Numbered from the stretch's first letter, positions 4,949 to 11,130 are shown. The stretch: DNA of 15,234 nucleotides from JAWLGW01 sp964569055 (GCA_964569055.1 CAZMSZ010000166.1:1-15234), one strand, 5' to 3'. Notes: generated by a model from the letters alone, not told the origin. Numbers and translations are program-made.

Positions 4949-7422
4949 CGCGCCTCGACCAGGAAGATCGGGCGGCGGCTGGGGTCGGTCGCGTCCGACG
5001 ACCAGAACACCACCTCGCCATCGACGTGCGCGAGGTAGTTGCGGTCGCGCAGCCGGAGGCCGAGGTTGGGCGCCGCGCCCGAGTACCAGGCCTGCGCCGC
5101 GGCCGTGACCTCGAACACCACCCAGCGGCCCGCCGAGCCGGCCGCGATCGTCTGGGTGCCGAGAGCGGTGGGCGCCGCGTCGGGCATGCTGAGGTCGGGG
5201 CGCGCGCGGCCCTGGATCGTGCCGTCGTAGCAGATCCCGTCGAGCGAGGCGTCCACGCCGCCGCGCCCCTCCGACCAGGGCGTGCGCGCGCCCGAGTCGA
5301 TCACCTGGTGCGCCTCGACCTCGAGCGAGGAGGCGATCAGCCCCGAGGTGCTCGCCAGGTAGAAGGCCACGTAGGCCCGCTCCACCTGCGCGCCGGCCGG
5401 GAGGGCGGGCAGCGGCATCTCGGTGAAGAACAGCCGCTCGCCGAGCTGGCCCGTGGGGCGGTCGCCCACGACCAGCGCGCCGGTGTGGCCCCAGTTGTCG
5501 TTGAGGTACAGCCCCTCGCCGCGCAGGTAGGCGTCCTTGCCCACCTCGGGCCCGGGCTGCACCGCGACGCTCGGGCCCGCGCCGACCAGCAGCAGCGCGC
5601 CCTGCGCCTCGCCGCGCGCCGGGACGGAGGCCGTCACGTCGGCCCCCGTCGTGAGGAGCGAGAGCGAGGCTCCGACGGGGGCGCTGGCGGCCAGGGTGGC
5701 GGTCACCAACAGCGAGCGCCGCGCGCCCGCGCTCACGCCCTGCACGGCGGTCGGGAGGGCGAACGTGACCGCGCCGTCGTCCTGCGAGAAGGTGAGCGGC
5801 CCCGCGACCAGCACGTCGGCCGCGCCGAGCGCGCCGTCGCCGTCGTCCTCGTAGAGCGAGACCCCGGCGACCTCCCCGGCATCGTCCAGGCTCCCGGTGG
5901 CGCGCACCGTGATCGCGCTCAGGCTCGCGGCGCCGCCCTCCCCGGCCGTGAGCGCCAGCGCGAGGGCCGCGGTCTCGACCCCGGGCGCGGCCACGGCGGC
6001 CGGCGCGCCCTGCGCGGCCAACCGCAGCGCGCCGCCAGCGCCGCTGACGGTCATCGTCCCGCCGGAGATCGGGCCGCTGGCGAGCGAGATCTCCTGGCCG
6101 CCCGGCGCGTAGTAGGCGTGCGCCAGCACGTCGTCGCCGCTCGCGAGCGCCAGGGAGAAGGTCTCGCCCGCCGCCGCCGTCCCGGCGAACGTGTACTCCA
6201 CCACCAGGTCGAGGCTGCTGCCGGCCCACCCGAGCCGCTGGTTGTAGGAGAAGGGGAACCGCAGCAGCCCGTCGTTCGCCTCGAAGCGCGCCGTGCCGAG
6301 CGCGGTGTCGGTGGGATCGATCCGGCCGTCGTGGTCGAGGTCGACCGCCAGGCGCGCGCTCAGGACGTCGGTCGCCTCGTCGCCGCTGCCGCCGGCGCGG
6401 AACGCGATCCCGTGCACGTCGACGCTGCCGGTCGGCGAGCCGAGCCGGACCGCGAGCATCGGCGCCGCGGCCGCGTCGGCCGCCACGTTGGTGGCCGCCG
6501 GGTTCCCGGGCGCCGCCTCGATCACCACCGTGTTGGGCGCGCTGCCGTCGGTGACCTGCGCGGCCCCGGTCACCGCGCCCTCGACCACCTCCACCGCCGC
6601 GCCGGCCGCGTTCGTGGCGGCCGCCCGGTACCCCTCCACGCGCAGCGCGATCACGTCGCCGAGCGCGGCCGCGGCCTTGACCTCGACCGCGATCAACAGG
6701 TCGCGGGGCGCGCCGGCGCTCAGCGTCAGGCCGAGCCCGGTGAAGCTCACCGCGCCGTTGTTGCTCGAGAAGCCGCCCGCCCCCAGGCGAGGCTCGCCCG
6801 CGTCGAGCGCGCCGTTGCCGTTGGTGTCCTCGTGGAGGACCACGTCGCCGAGGCCCGCGCTCTCGTCGATCGAGCCGTCGCCCACGGCCACCAGGCGATC
6901 GAGCGTCGCGTCGGCGGCGCACTCGACGCGCACCTGACCGAGCACCAGGCCGGCCGCGGGCGCCTGCACGTTGATCATGCCCCGGTTCTTGGGGCCGCTC
7001 GTCAGGACGACCGGCTCGGGCGCGCCGGCCACGTAGCGGAAGGCCGCGGCCAAGGTGGCCTGCTCGCCGTCGTGGAGCACCACGAGGTCGGCGTCGCCCG
7101 CCCCGGCCGGCACCACCCCCTCGAAGCTGGCGGTCGACACGGCCGCGATCGCGGTGAGCGGGGCGCCGCCCAGGGTCGCGGTGGGCGCGGTCTGCAGGAA
7201 CGAGCCGGCGAACCCGGCCGTGGTGATCGTGACCCGGGTGCCGCCGGCCTCGGGGCCGCTGCTCGGCGCGACCGCGATCACCTGCGGCGCCTGCGTGCTC
7301 GGGTTGCCGGCGCTCGAGCGGCTCCCGCCGCCGCTGGGCGAGTGGCCGCCGCAGCCGGCGAGCAGGAGGAGCGCCAGCGTGCCGGCGCCGAGGCGGGCGA
7401 GCGAGGGAGCGTGGGTCGTCAT
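4945..7422 (-). CDS. Large modular lipoprotein: TIG domain, Ca-loop repeats, DNRLRE-like C-terminus
   Basis: An 825-aa predicted lipoprotein. The signal peptide ends in the lipobox LLAGC (Cys24), followed by a Gly/Ser linker. An IPT/TIG-type Ig-like domain follows at about 45-135 (VIAVAPSSGPEAGGTRVTIT). Three related beta-rich modules span roughly 140-610; each has an Asp-rich loop like EF-hand or dockerin calcium loops (DTNGNGALD near 199, DLDHDGRID near 361, EDDGDGALG near 525) followed by a strand pattern FxxxDGxxxF. Residues about 625-825 resemble the DNRLRE carbohydrate-binding-like fold (GERLFFTEMPLPALPAGAQV, RWVVFEVTAAAQAWYSG, PIFLVE). I infer a cell-surface adhesion or matrix protein. 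Start is supported by aggag (7433-7429) 6 nt upstream of the ATG. It converges on the FAD oxidoreductase and diverges from the gene at 7641. Confidence 0.8.
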   Translation of the reverse strand: MTTHAPSLARLGAGTLALLLLAGCGGHSPSGGGSRSSAGNPSTQAPQVIAVAPSSGPEAGGTRVTITTAGFAGSFLQTAPTATLGGAPLTAIAAVSTASFEGVVPAGAGDADLVVLHDGEQATLAAAFRYVAGAPEPVVLTSGPKNRGMINVQAPAAGLVLGQVRVECAADATLDRLVAVGDGSIDESAGLGDVVLHEDTNGNGALDAGEPRLGAGGFSSNNGAVSFTGLGLTLSAGAPRDLLIAVEVKAAAALGDVIALRVEGYRAAATNAAGAAVEVVEGAVTGAAQVTDGSAPNTVVIEAAPGNPAATNVAADAAAAPMLAVRLGSPTGSVDVHGIAFRAGGSGDEATDVLSARLAVDLDHDGRIDPTDTALGTARFEANDGLLRFPFSYNQRLGWAGSSLDLVVEYTFAGTAAAGETFSLALASGDDVLAHAYYAPGGQEISLASGPISGGTMTVSGAGGALRLAAQGAPAAVAAPGVETAALALALTAGEGGAASLSAITVRATGSLDDAGEVAGVSLYEDDGDGALGAADVLVAGPLTFSQDDGAVTFALPTAVQGVSAGARRSLLVTATLAASAPVGASLSLLTTGADVTASVPARGEAQGALLLVGAGPSVAVQPGPEVGKDAYLRGEGLYLNDNWGHTGALVVGDRPTGQLGERLFFTEMPLPALPAGAQVERAYVAFYLASTSGLIASSLEVEAHQVIDSGARTPWSEGRGGVDASLDGICYDGTIQGRARPDLSMPDAAPTALGTQTIAAGSAGRWVVFEVTAAAQAWYSGAAPNLGLRLRDRNYLAHVDGEVVFWSSDATDPSRRPIFLVEAR

Positions 7423-7628
7423 GCGGGGCTCCTGTTCACGGTGCGTGCGGAGCAGGACGCGCGCGGTGTGCCGCGTCCGAACGTCGAGCTCGGTCGTTCC
7501 GCGCCAAGGAGTTACTCCTCTCGGCGGGCGCTCGGAAATCCGCCGTTTATTCGCCGCTGCGGCTCGCTGGCTGGAAAACCGCGAGCCGACGAGCGCGCGC
7601 CGCGGGTTCGGCGCGCTGGGAGCAGGGC

Positions 7629-7634
7629 TATACT
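7629..7634 (+). promoter_or_regulatory. -10 hexamer TATACT placed for a leaderless transcript
   Basis: TATACT ends exactly 6 nt before the GTG at 7641, so transcription would begin at or next to the start codon. There is no SD sequence. The best -35 candidate is ttcggc 16 nt upstream (7607-7612), which is weak. Confidence 0.5.
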
Positions 7635-7640
7635 GCGGGC

Positions 7641-8183
7641 GTGCTCAACTACAGCACCTTGTTCGCCGACCTCGAGCGGCTGTTCGCGGGCGCCGGGCGC
7701 GAGCCGACCTCCTTCCGCCGCCTCGAGCGCGAGGTCGCCCGGGTGGAGGCGAACCTCGCCGAGTACTGCCAGGAGGTCGCGGGCGACTACGTGGCCCGGA
7801 TCGAGCAGCGGCTCGCGCGCGCCGACGCGCAGCTCAGCGAGGACGAGGTCGACCTGCTGCGCACCTACCTCGGGATCGCCGAGCCCGACCCGCGGCGCGA
7901 GGCCCAGCTCGTGGCCGACCTCGCGGCGGTCGAGCAGGACCTCGCCGCGCTGCTCGCGCTGCAGGACCGCCCGTTGAGCCTCAAGAACCTCGGCGACCTG
8001 CGCCGCCTGCTCGCCCGCATGGGCGCGGTGCTGCCGCGGATCACCGGCGCGCTCGAGGAGCGGCGTCGGCTCGAGCGCTTCGAGCGCGCGGTCGGCAAGC
8101 TCGGGCCCGACGGGCAGCGCGGCGAGGGCCCGCTCGACCGCGAGTGGCTGCGCGAGCGGCTGCGCGGCGGAGAGCCGGGATAG
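7641..8183 (+). CDS. Hypothetical helical (coiled-coil-like) protein
   Basis: A 180-aa protein that is almost entirely helix-forming. It has heptad-like runs of Leu, Glu and Arg (FADLERLFAGAG, LEREVARVEANLAEYCQEV, IEQRLARADAQLSEDEVDLL, QLVADLAAVEQDLAALLALQ). A segment RPLSLKNLGDLRRLLARMG probably breaks the bundle, and the tail GGEPG is flexible. There is no signal peptide, transmembrane helix or catalytic motif, so it is likely a cytoplasmic helical bundle. I do not recognise the family. The GTG start is chosen because a TATACT -10 lies 6 nt upstream and no SD exists, implying a leaderless mRNA. It is divergent from the lipoprotein gene across 218 bp that contain an 8-bp inverted repeat (cggctcgc 7560-7567 / gcgagccg 7581-7588). 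Confidence 0.7.
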   Translation: MLNYSTLFADLERLFAGAGREPTSFRRLEREVARVEANLAEYCQEVAGDYVARIEQRLARADAQLSEDEVDLLRTYLGIAEPDPRREAQLVADLAAVEQDLAALLALQDRPLSLKNLGDLRRLLARMGAVLPRITGALEERRRLERFERAVGKLGPDGQRGEGPLDREWLRERLRGGEPG

Positions 8184-8228
8184 CGCGGAGCATCGGGCGG
8201 ACCGCCTTCGACTCGCCGAACGAGCGAT

Positions 8229-8270
8229 CTTCAGCGCAGAGGCCGCCGAGGACGCAGAGGTGCGCTGAAG
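8229..8270 (-). repeat. Dispersed GCAGAG-type palindromic repeat, copy 2
   Basis: The minus strand repeats the element at 57-99. Its ends form a perfect 10-bp inverted repeat (cttcagcgca 8229-8238 / tgcgctgaag 8261-8270) around a 22-nt centre containing gaggacgcagagg. This copy keeps more of the palindrome than copy 1. It lies 46 bp after the stop of the helical protein and downstream of the tRNA-like units. Confidence 0.7.
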
Positions 8271-8304
8271 TCAGCCCTGGTCATCGCGCGCTCCGTACAG
8301 GGTT

Positions 8305-8343
8305 CGGAGCCGGGTGACATCGCCTGTCAGGCCCCCGGCTCCG
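8305..8343 (-). other. Strong nested RNA hairpin downstream of the tRNA-like units
   Basis: A perfect 10-bp stem (cggagccggg 8305-8314 / cccggctccg 8334-8343) encloses a second 5-bp stem (tgaca 8315-8319 / tgtca 8325-8329, loop tcgcc) with a 4-nt ggcc bulge. The arm at 8305-8310 could instead pair with gctccg at 8290-8295, giving a mutually exclusive alternative hairpin. In minus-strand orientation it follows the Gln-like unit by about 40 nt and could end or protect that transcript. No T-tract follows, so intrinsic termination is uncertain. Confidence 0.6.
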
Positions 8344-8382
8344 GCGAGCGCGTCGGCTGGTTTCGGTCGACGACCCACTCTC

Positions 8383-8515
8383 AAGGGTCCTGCCCTTCCG
8401 CTGGGCGTCTCGGCACTGGTGAAGGCGAACGCACGAGGCGAGTGACTGCCGAGGCGGGATTCGAACCCGCGCGCCCGCGCCTTCCTTTGGTGAGGAGCCG
8501 CGGACCGGACCCTCA
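8383..8515 (-). tRNA. Candidate circularly permuted tRNA-Gln-like gene (3' half before 5' half)
   Basis: On the minus strand the 3' half comes first: tgag plus ggtcc (8515-8507), a 36-nt insert (8506-8471), T-stem gcggg/cccgc with loop ttcgaat (8470-8454), acceptor ctcggca (8453-8447) and G73 (8446). After a 30-nt linker comes the 5' half: acceptor tgccgag (8415-8409), ac, D-arm gccc-agcggaa-gggc (8406-8392), A26, ggacc (8390-8386) and ctt (8385-8383). Across the permutation the acceptor pairs 7/7 and the anticodon stem 5/5 (ggacc/ggtcc). Joining after position 34 gives loop ctttgag with anticodon UUG; joining after 33 gives CUG. Both are Gln, and U1-A72 with G73 is the Gln pattern. The 36-nt insert is unexplained, since Gln normally has about 5 nt there. 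No CCA is encoded. Confidence 0.5.
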
Positions 8516-8630
8516 GGATCGCCGACGTCGGCCGGCGCGCCCGAAGTTCATGAGCTTGGGAGGGAGAGTCTGAGCTTGCGGAGAGCGCCGCCGGGTCGGG
8601 GCCGGCAGGGCCGGACGGAGACTCGTGTCC

Positions 8631-8713
8631 GACCCCGTGTCTGCCAGTTCCACCACCCCGCCGCGTGTGGCGGGGGCAGGACTCGAACCTGCACGCCGGT
8701 CGCCGCGGCGACC
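8631..8713 (-). tRNA. Candidate circularly permuted tRNA-Leu-like gene (3' half before 5' half)
   Basis: Minus strand, in order: a hairpin that could be a long variable arm (ggtcgcc/ggcgacc, 8713-8698), T-stem gcagg/cctgc with loop ttcgagt (8692-8676), acceptor ccccgcc (8675-8669), A73 (8668), a 5-nt linker, acceptor ggcgggg (8662-8656), tg, the Leu-type D-arm gtggaactggcagacac (8653-8637), G26 and gggtc (8635-8631). The acceptor strands pair 7/7 across the permutation. The D-arm, long variable arm and A73 all point to leucine. Upstream, aggt-gaccc (8783-8775) would supply a Leu-type anticodon-loop end and a 5/5 partner for gggtc, but then 82 nt separate it from the T-stem. The sequence after gggtc (ggacac) has no U33, so no anticodon can be assembled with confidence. 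It may be decayed. Confidence 0.45.
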
Positions 8714-8815
8714 TCCCTGACGCTGAGCAGGAGCTTCAGCTTGGCCTCCCTCGAGGCATAGTTTCGTAGGCGCTGGGTCACCTCCCGCGCGTCGCCACGC
8801 GAGGACCGCGAAGCG

Positions 8816-8844
8816 GCGCGGCGCCCGGACTCCGGGCGCCGCGC
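8816..8844 (-). terminator. Hairpin after the DUF7873-like gene
   Basis: A perfect 13-bp GC stem (8816-8828 with 8832-8844, loop act) starts 6 nt beyond the stop codon at 8851 in the direction of transcription. No T-tract follows. It probably ends or protects the 3' end of that mRNA and insulates it from the tRNA-like region. Confidence 0.65.
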
Positions 8845-8850
8845 GCTCGC

Positions 8851-9588
8851 TCACTGGAACAGGTACTCGAACAGGCGCTCGCCGACCTCACGGCGCGGCG
8901 CCGGCACGCCGTTGGCGCGCTCGCGCGCGAACTTCACGGCGTCGATCAGCCGCTCGATCCGCCCGATCAGCGCCTGCTTGCGCGCCGCCGGCAGCGCGCC
9001 CGAGTGCTTGATCGTGAGCCAGGTCCCCACGACCACGTCCTCGCTGATCAGCTGCGTCTGCGCCGGGTGCTCCTTGGTCGCCTGGTAGAGCACGATCGGG
9101 CGCTGGACCTTCTTGGTCCGGATCGCGGTGGTCGGCTGGGTCTTGAACAGGCCCGCCGCCTCGTCGCGGTGCCACTCCTCGGCCGGGTCGAGGATCGGGA
9201 TCCGCTTGACGAACACGGCCAGCTCGGCGAGCTGCTTCTCCAGGAACAGCAGGTACGTCGCCGGGACCTGCTCCAGCAGCACCTCGCCGTCGACGAGGAC
9301 GTCGGCGCGCGCCTGCGTGTTGGCCCAGTCCTTGGCGGCGGTGACGTCGAGCAGCTCGGTCAGCAGCCGCCCGGCCCGGCGCAGCAGCTCGGCCGCGTCG
9401 ACCTGCACCTTCTGCTGCTCGGGCGGGTAGACGTCGCCCGCGTCGTCCTTCGGCTGGTAGCTCTTGGCGAAGCCCGCCAGCAGCGCCGGCTTGCTCAGGA
9501 GCTCGTTCATCTTGGTCAGCTCGCCGTGGACGCGCGACTTGGCGCCCTTCTCGATGGCGAGGATCTGGTTCAGCTTCGGGTCGGTCAC
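8851..9588 (-). CDS. DUF7873-like conserved protein of unknown function
   Basis: A 245-aa protein beginning VTDPKLNQILAIEKGAKSR. From memory it resembles a conserved family, DUF7873, seen in actinobacteria and some phages. Shared phrases are KLNQIxAxEKGxKSR near the start, KPALLAGFAKSYQPKDDAGD, VTAAKDWANTQARADVLVDG, VPATYLLFLEKQL, the IRTKKVQRP segment and the end TIKHSGALPAARK...AVKFAREEANG-like block. It is soluble and mostly alpha/beta, with no signal, membrane segment or known catalytic motif. Function is unknown. The open frame extends to 9699, but the GTG at 9588 is the better start: ggagag lies 5 nt upstream and the longer N-terminus is Arg-rich and unlike the family. A 13-bp hairpin follows the stop. 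It is divergent from the M23 lipoprotein gene. Confidence 0.75.
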   Translation of the reverse strand: MTDPKLNQILAIEKGAKSRVHGELTKMNELLSKPALLAGFAKSYQPKDDAGDVYPPEQQKVQVDAAELLRRAGRLLTELLDVTAAKDWANTQARADVLVDGEVLLEQVPATYLLFLEKQLAELAVFVKRIPILDPAEEWHRDEAAGLFKTQPTTAIRTKKVQRPIVLYQATKEHPAQTQLISEDVVVGTWLTIKHSGALPAARKQALIGRIERLIDAVKFARERANGVPAPRREVGERLFEYLFQ

Positions 9589-9593
9589 GGGAT

Positions 9594-9599
9594 CTCTCC
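9594..9599 (-). promoter_or_regulatory. Shine-Dalgarno fixing the GTG start at 9588
   Basis: Minus-strand ggagag lies 5 nt before GTG 9588. It is the only good ribosome-binding signal for this gene and excludes the 37-codon upstream extension of the open frame. Confidence 0.75.
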
Positions 9600-9707
9600 A
9601 GCGGCTGTCGCTGGCCTCACTTACGCGACACTCGCGCGCGCGCTGTCGTACGCGAGCCCGAACGGAGGGCCTGGCGCGCGGCCCGAACGTCGCGCACACT
9701 CGGCGCC

Positions 9708-10286
9708 ATGACGCCCCTCGCCCGCACGCGCCGCCGCGCGCTCCTCCTCGCCCTCGCGGCGCTCCCCCTGATCGCGGGCTGCCCGTTCGGGCCCCGCGAC
9801 CTCGAGCGCTACCCCGCGCCGTCCTCGTCGCCGTACGTGCTCCCCTGGCCGGTGGGGGTGGCGCACCTGTGCGTGCAGGGGAACAACGGCCTGGCCTCGC
9901 ACCACGGCTTCAGCGAGTTCTCCTACGACTTCCTCATGCCGTCGGGGAGCCCCGTGCTCGCCGCGCGGGCCGGGGTGGTGATCGCGATCAAGGAGGACTC
10001 GAACCAGGTCGGCCGCGGCGGGCACAACAACTACGTGCGGGTCCGCCACGACGACGGCACGGTCGGCGCCTACCTGCACCTCCAGCAGGACGGCGCGCTG
10101 GTCGAGGTCGGGCAGCGGGTGGAGCAGCGCCAGCTGATCGCGCGCTCGGGCTGGACCGGCTACGCGGCGCTCCCCCACCTCCACTTCCACGTGAGCGAGC
10201 GCGGGCGGCAGGTCCCGATCAGCTTCAAGGACGTGGCGGGCGACCGCGGCGTGCCGCGCTCGTGGGGCGTCTACACGGCGCGCTGA
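9708..10286 (+). CDS. M23-family peptidase-like lipoprotein
   Basis: A 192-aa predicted lipoprotein with an Arg-rich n-region, hydrophobic core and lipobox IAGC (Cys25). The rest is a LytM/M23 fold, the zinc endopeptidase family that cuts peptide cross-links in peptidoglycan. The metal ligands appear as His66 and Asp74 in HHGFSEFSYDF and as the HxH of LPHLHFHV (His157, His159). MPSGSPVLAARAGVV and YVRVRHDDGTVGAYLHL are also typical. It would act in the periplasm, anchored to a membrane. With the key residues present it is probably active. No SD precedes the ATG; a cacact hexamer ends 7 nt upstream, suggesting a leaderless mRNA. Its 3' end overlaps the converging thioesterase gene by 16 nt. 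Confidence 0.9.
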   Translation: MTPLARTRRRALLLALAALPLIAGCPFGPRDLERYPAPSSSPYVLPWPVGVAHLCVQGNNGLASHHGFSEFSYDFLMPSGSPVLAARAGVVIAIKEDSNQVGRGGHNNYVRVRHDDGTVGAYLHLQQDGALVEVGQRVEQRQLIARSGWTGYAALPHLHFHVSERGRQVPISFKDVAGDRGVPRSWGVYTAR

Positions 10287-11089
10287 GCCTCGCCCAGCGC
10301 GAGCTGCACGACGTCGCGGCCAGGGAGCGGGAGCGACCAGCCCCGCGCGCGCACGGGGCGCTCGCCGCCCGCGGTGGTGAGCACGAGCTCGCCCTCGGCG
10401 AAGCCGTGGGCCGCGACCTCGGCCAGGAGCCGGGCCGCCTGCTCGCGCGCCTCCGGCGGCTGGAGCGCCGTCAGGGGCTCGCCGACCAGCGCGGCCTCCT
10501 CGCGGCCGAGGAGGGCCTGGGCGGCGGAGTTGGCGTCGCGGACCTCGCCGTCGCCGAGGCGGAGCTGCGCCAGGGGAGAGCCCTCCACCCGCTCGCGCTG
10601 GCGCGCCTCGGCGTCGTCGATCAGCTCGAGCAGCTCGGCGCGCCGCCGCCGGCGCGCGCCCTCGAGGAACCGCCGCCGGTCCTCGTCGGTCTCGCGCAGC
10701 AGCGGCGGGACCGGGGTGGGCCGGCGCTCCTCGTCGACCGCGACCATGGTCAGGTAGCAGCTGTTGGTGTGGCGCACCTCGCCCGAGCGCGGCTCGCGCG
10801 CCTCGGCGCGTACGCCGACCTCCATGGACGTCCGGCCCACGTAGTTGACCTGCGCCCGGAGCACGAGCAGCTCGCCCACCCGCACGGGCACGCGGAAGTC
10901 GACCCGGTCGACCGAGCGCGTGACGCAGTACTCGCCCGAGTAGCTGGCGGCGCAGGCGTAGGCGATCTGGTCGATCAGCCGCAGCACGTGGCCGCCGTGC
11001 ACGTTGCCGCCGAAGTTGCTCATCTCGGGCGTCATGAGCGTGACGGTCTCGAGCCGCGAGGAGGCGACCGAGCGGGGGGGTCGGCTCAT
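10271..11089 (-). CDS. Hotdog-fold acyl-CoA thioesterase fused to a PAS-like domain
   Basis: A 272-aa two-domain protein. Residues about 10-125 form a hotdog acyl-CoA thioesterase of the YciA/ACOT type: MSNFGGNVHGGHVLRLID carries the Asn29, His-Gly-Gly and catalytic-type Asp40, followed by SVDRVDFRVPVRVGELLVLRAQVNYVGRTSMEV. It would hydrolyse acyl-CoA to fatty acid and CoA. A charged helical linker (130-168) leads to residues about 171-268, which read like a PAS sensor domain (LGDGEVRDANSAAQALLGREEAALVGEPLTAL, then GELVLTTAGGERPVRARG). Stand-alone relatives lack this C-terminus, so activity may be gated by a ligand or redox signal (inference). A ggagg SD (11099-11095) precedes the ATG. The gene follows polA with 57 nt between and probably shares its mRNA; a 14-codon ORF overlaps its start by ATGA. 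Confidence 0.85.
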   Translation of the reverse strand: MSRPPRSVASSRLETVTLMTPEMSNFGGNVHGGHVLRLIDQIAYACAASYSGEYCVTRSVDRVDFRVPVRVGELLVLRAQVNYVGRTSMEVGVRAEAREPRSGEVRHTNSCYLTMVAVDEERRPTPVPPLLRETDEDRRRFLEGARRRRRAELLELIDDAEARQRERVEGSPLAQLRLGDGEVRDANSAAQALLGREEAALVGEPLTALQPPEAREQAARLLAEVAAHGFAEGELVLTTAGGERPVRARGWSLPLPGRDVVQLALGEAQRAV

Positions 11090-11130
11090 GGTCGCCTCCG
11101 ACGCGGGCAGCGGGTCCGGTTCGTGGTCAT
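11086..11130 (-). CDS. Possible 14-codon leader ORF between polA and the thioesterase
   Basis: ATG at 11130 encodes MTTNRTRCPRRRRP and stops at TGA 11088-11086, overlapping the thioesterase ATG (11089-11087) as ATGA. The ribosome-binding sequence ahead of it (gaggaggag, before cgac-ATG) is stronger than that of most genes here and begins directly after the polA stop. The arginine-rich end could slow ribosomes. It may couple thioesterase translation to polA, or be the remnant of an older start. No homology can be claimed for so short a peptide. Confidence 0.4.
   Translation of the reverse strand: MTTNRTRCPRRRRP

Larger units (their letters stand above)
8184..8850. other. 667-bp protein-free region with tRNA-like units and RNA hairpins
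   Basis: No protein gene is credible here. From left to right it holds copy 2 of the dispersed repeat (8229-8270), a nested hairpin (8305-8343) with a competing smaller one, two permuted tRNA-like units on the minus strand (8383-8515 and 8631-8713), and the hairpin following the gene that ends at 8851. Two minus-strand open frames (113 and 77 aa) span the tRNA-like part. They contain phrases such as WWNWQTRGR and VRVLPPP, the familiar false translations of tRNA D-arm and T-arm sequence, so they are not genes. Confidence 0.75.

Noticed and set aside
3215..7977. Very long open frames (1235 aa minus, 1579 aa plus) through the oxidoreductase and lipoprotein genes
   Set aside because: They are Arg/Gly/Ala/Pro low-complexity shadows produced by scarce stop codons at this GC content and are antisense or out of frame with recognisable proteins.
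8446..8662. One ordinary tRNA with an intron, from the Leu-like 5' half to the Gln-like T-arm
   Set aside because: The acceptor strands ggcgggg and ctcggca do not pair, and the identity signals differ (Leu versus Gln).
8184..8790. Permuted two-piece tmRNA
   Set aside because: There is no tmRNA-type 5' end, no convincing tag reading frame ending in Ala-Ala, and the D-arms are ordinary tRNA D-arms.
8513..8854. Minus-strand open frames of 113 and 77 aa
   Set aside because: They translate tRNA-like D-arm and T-arm sequence (VVELADT, WWNWQTR, VRVLPPP), have no SD and overlap the structured region.
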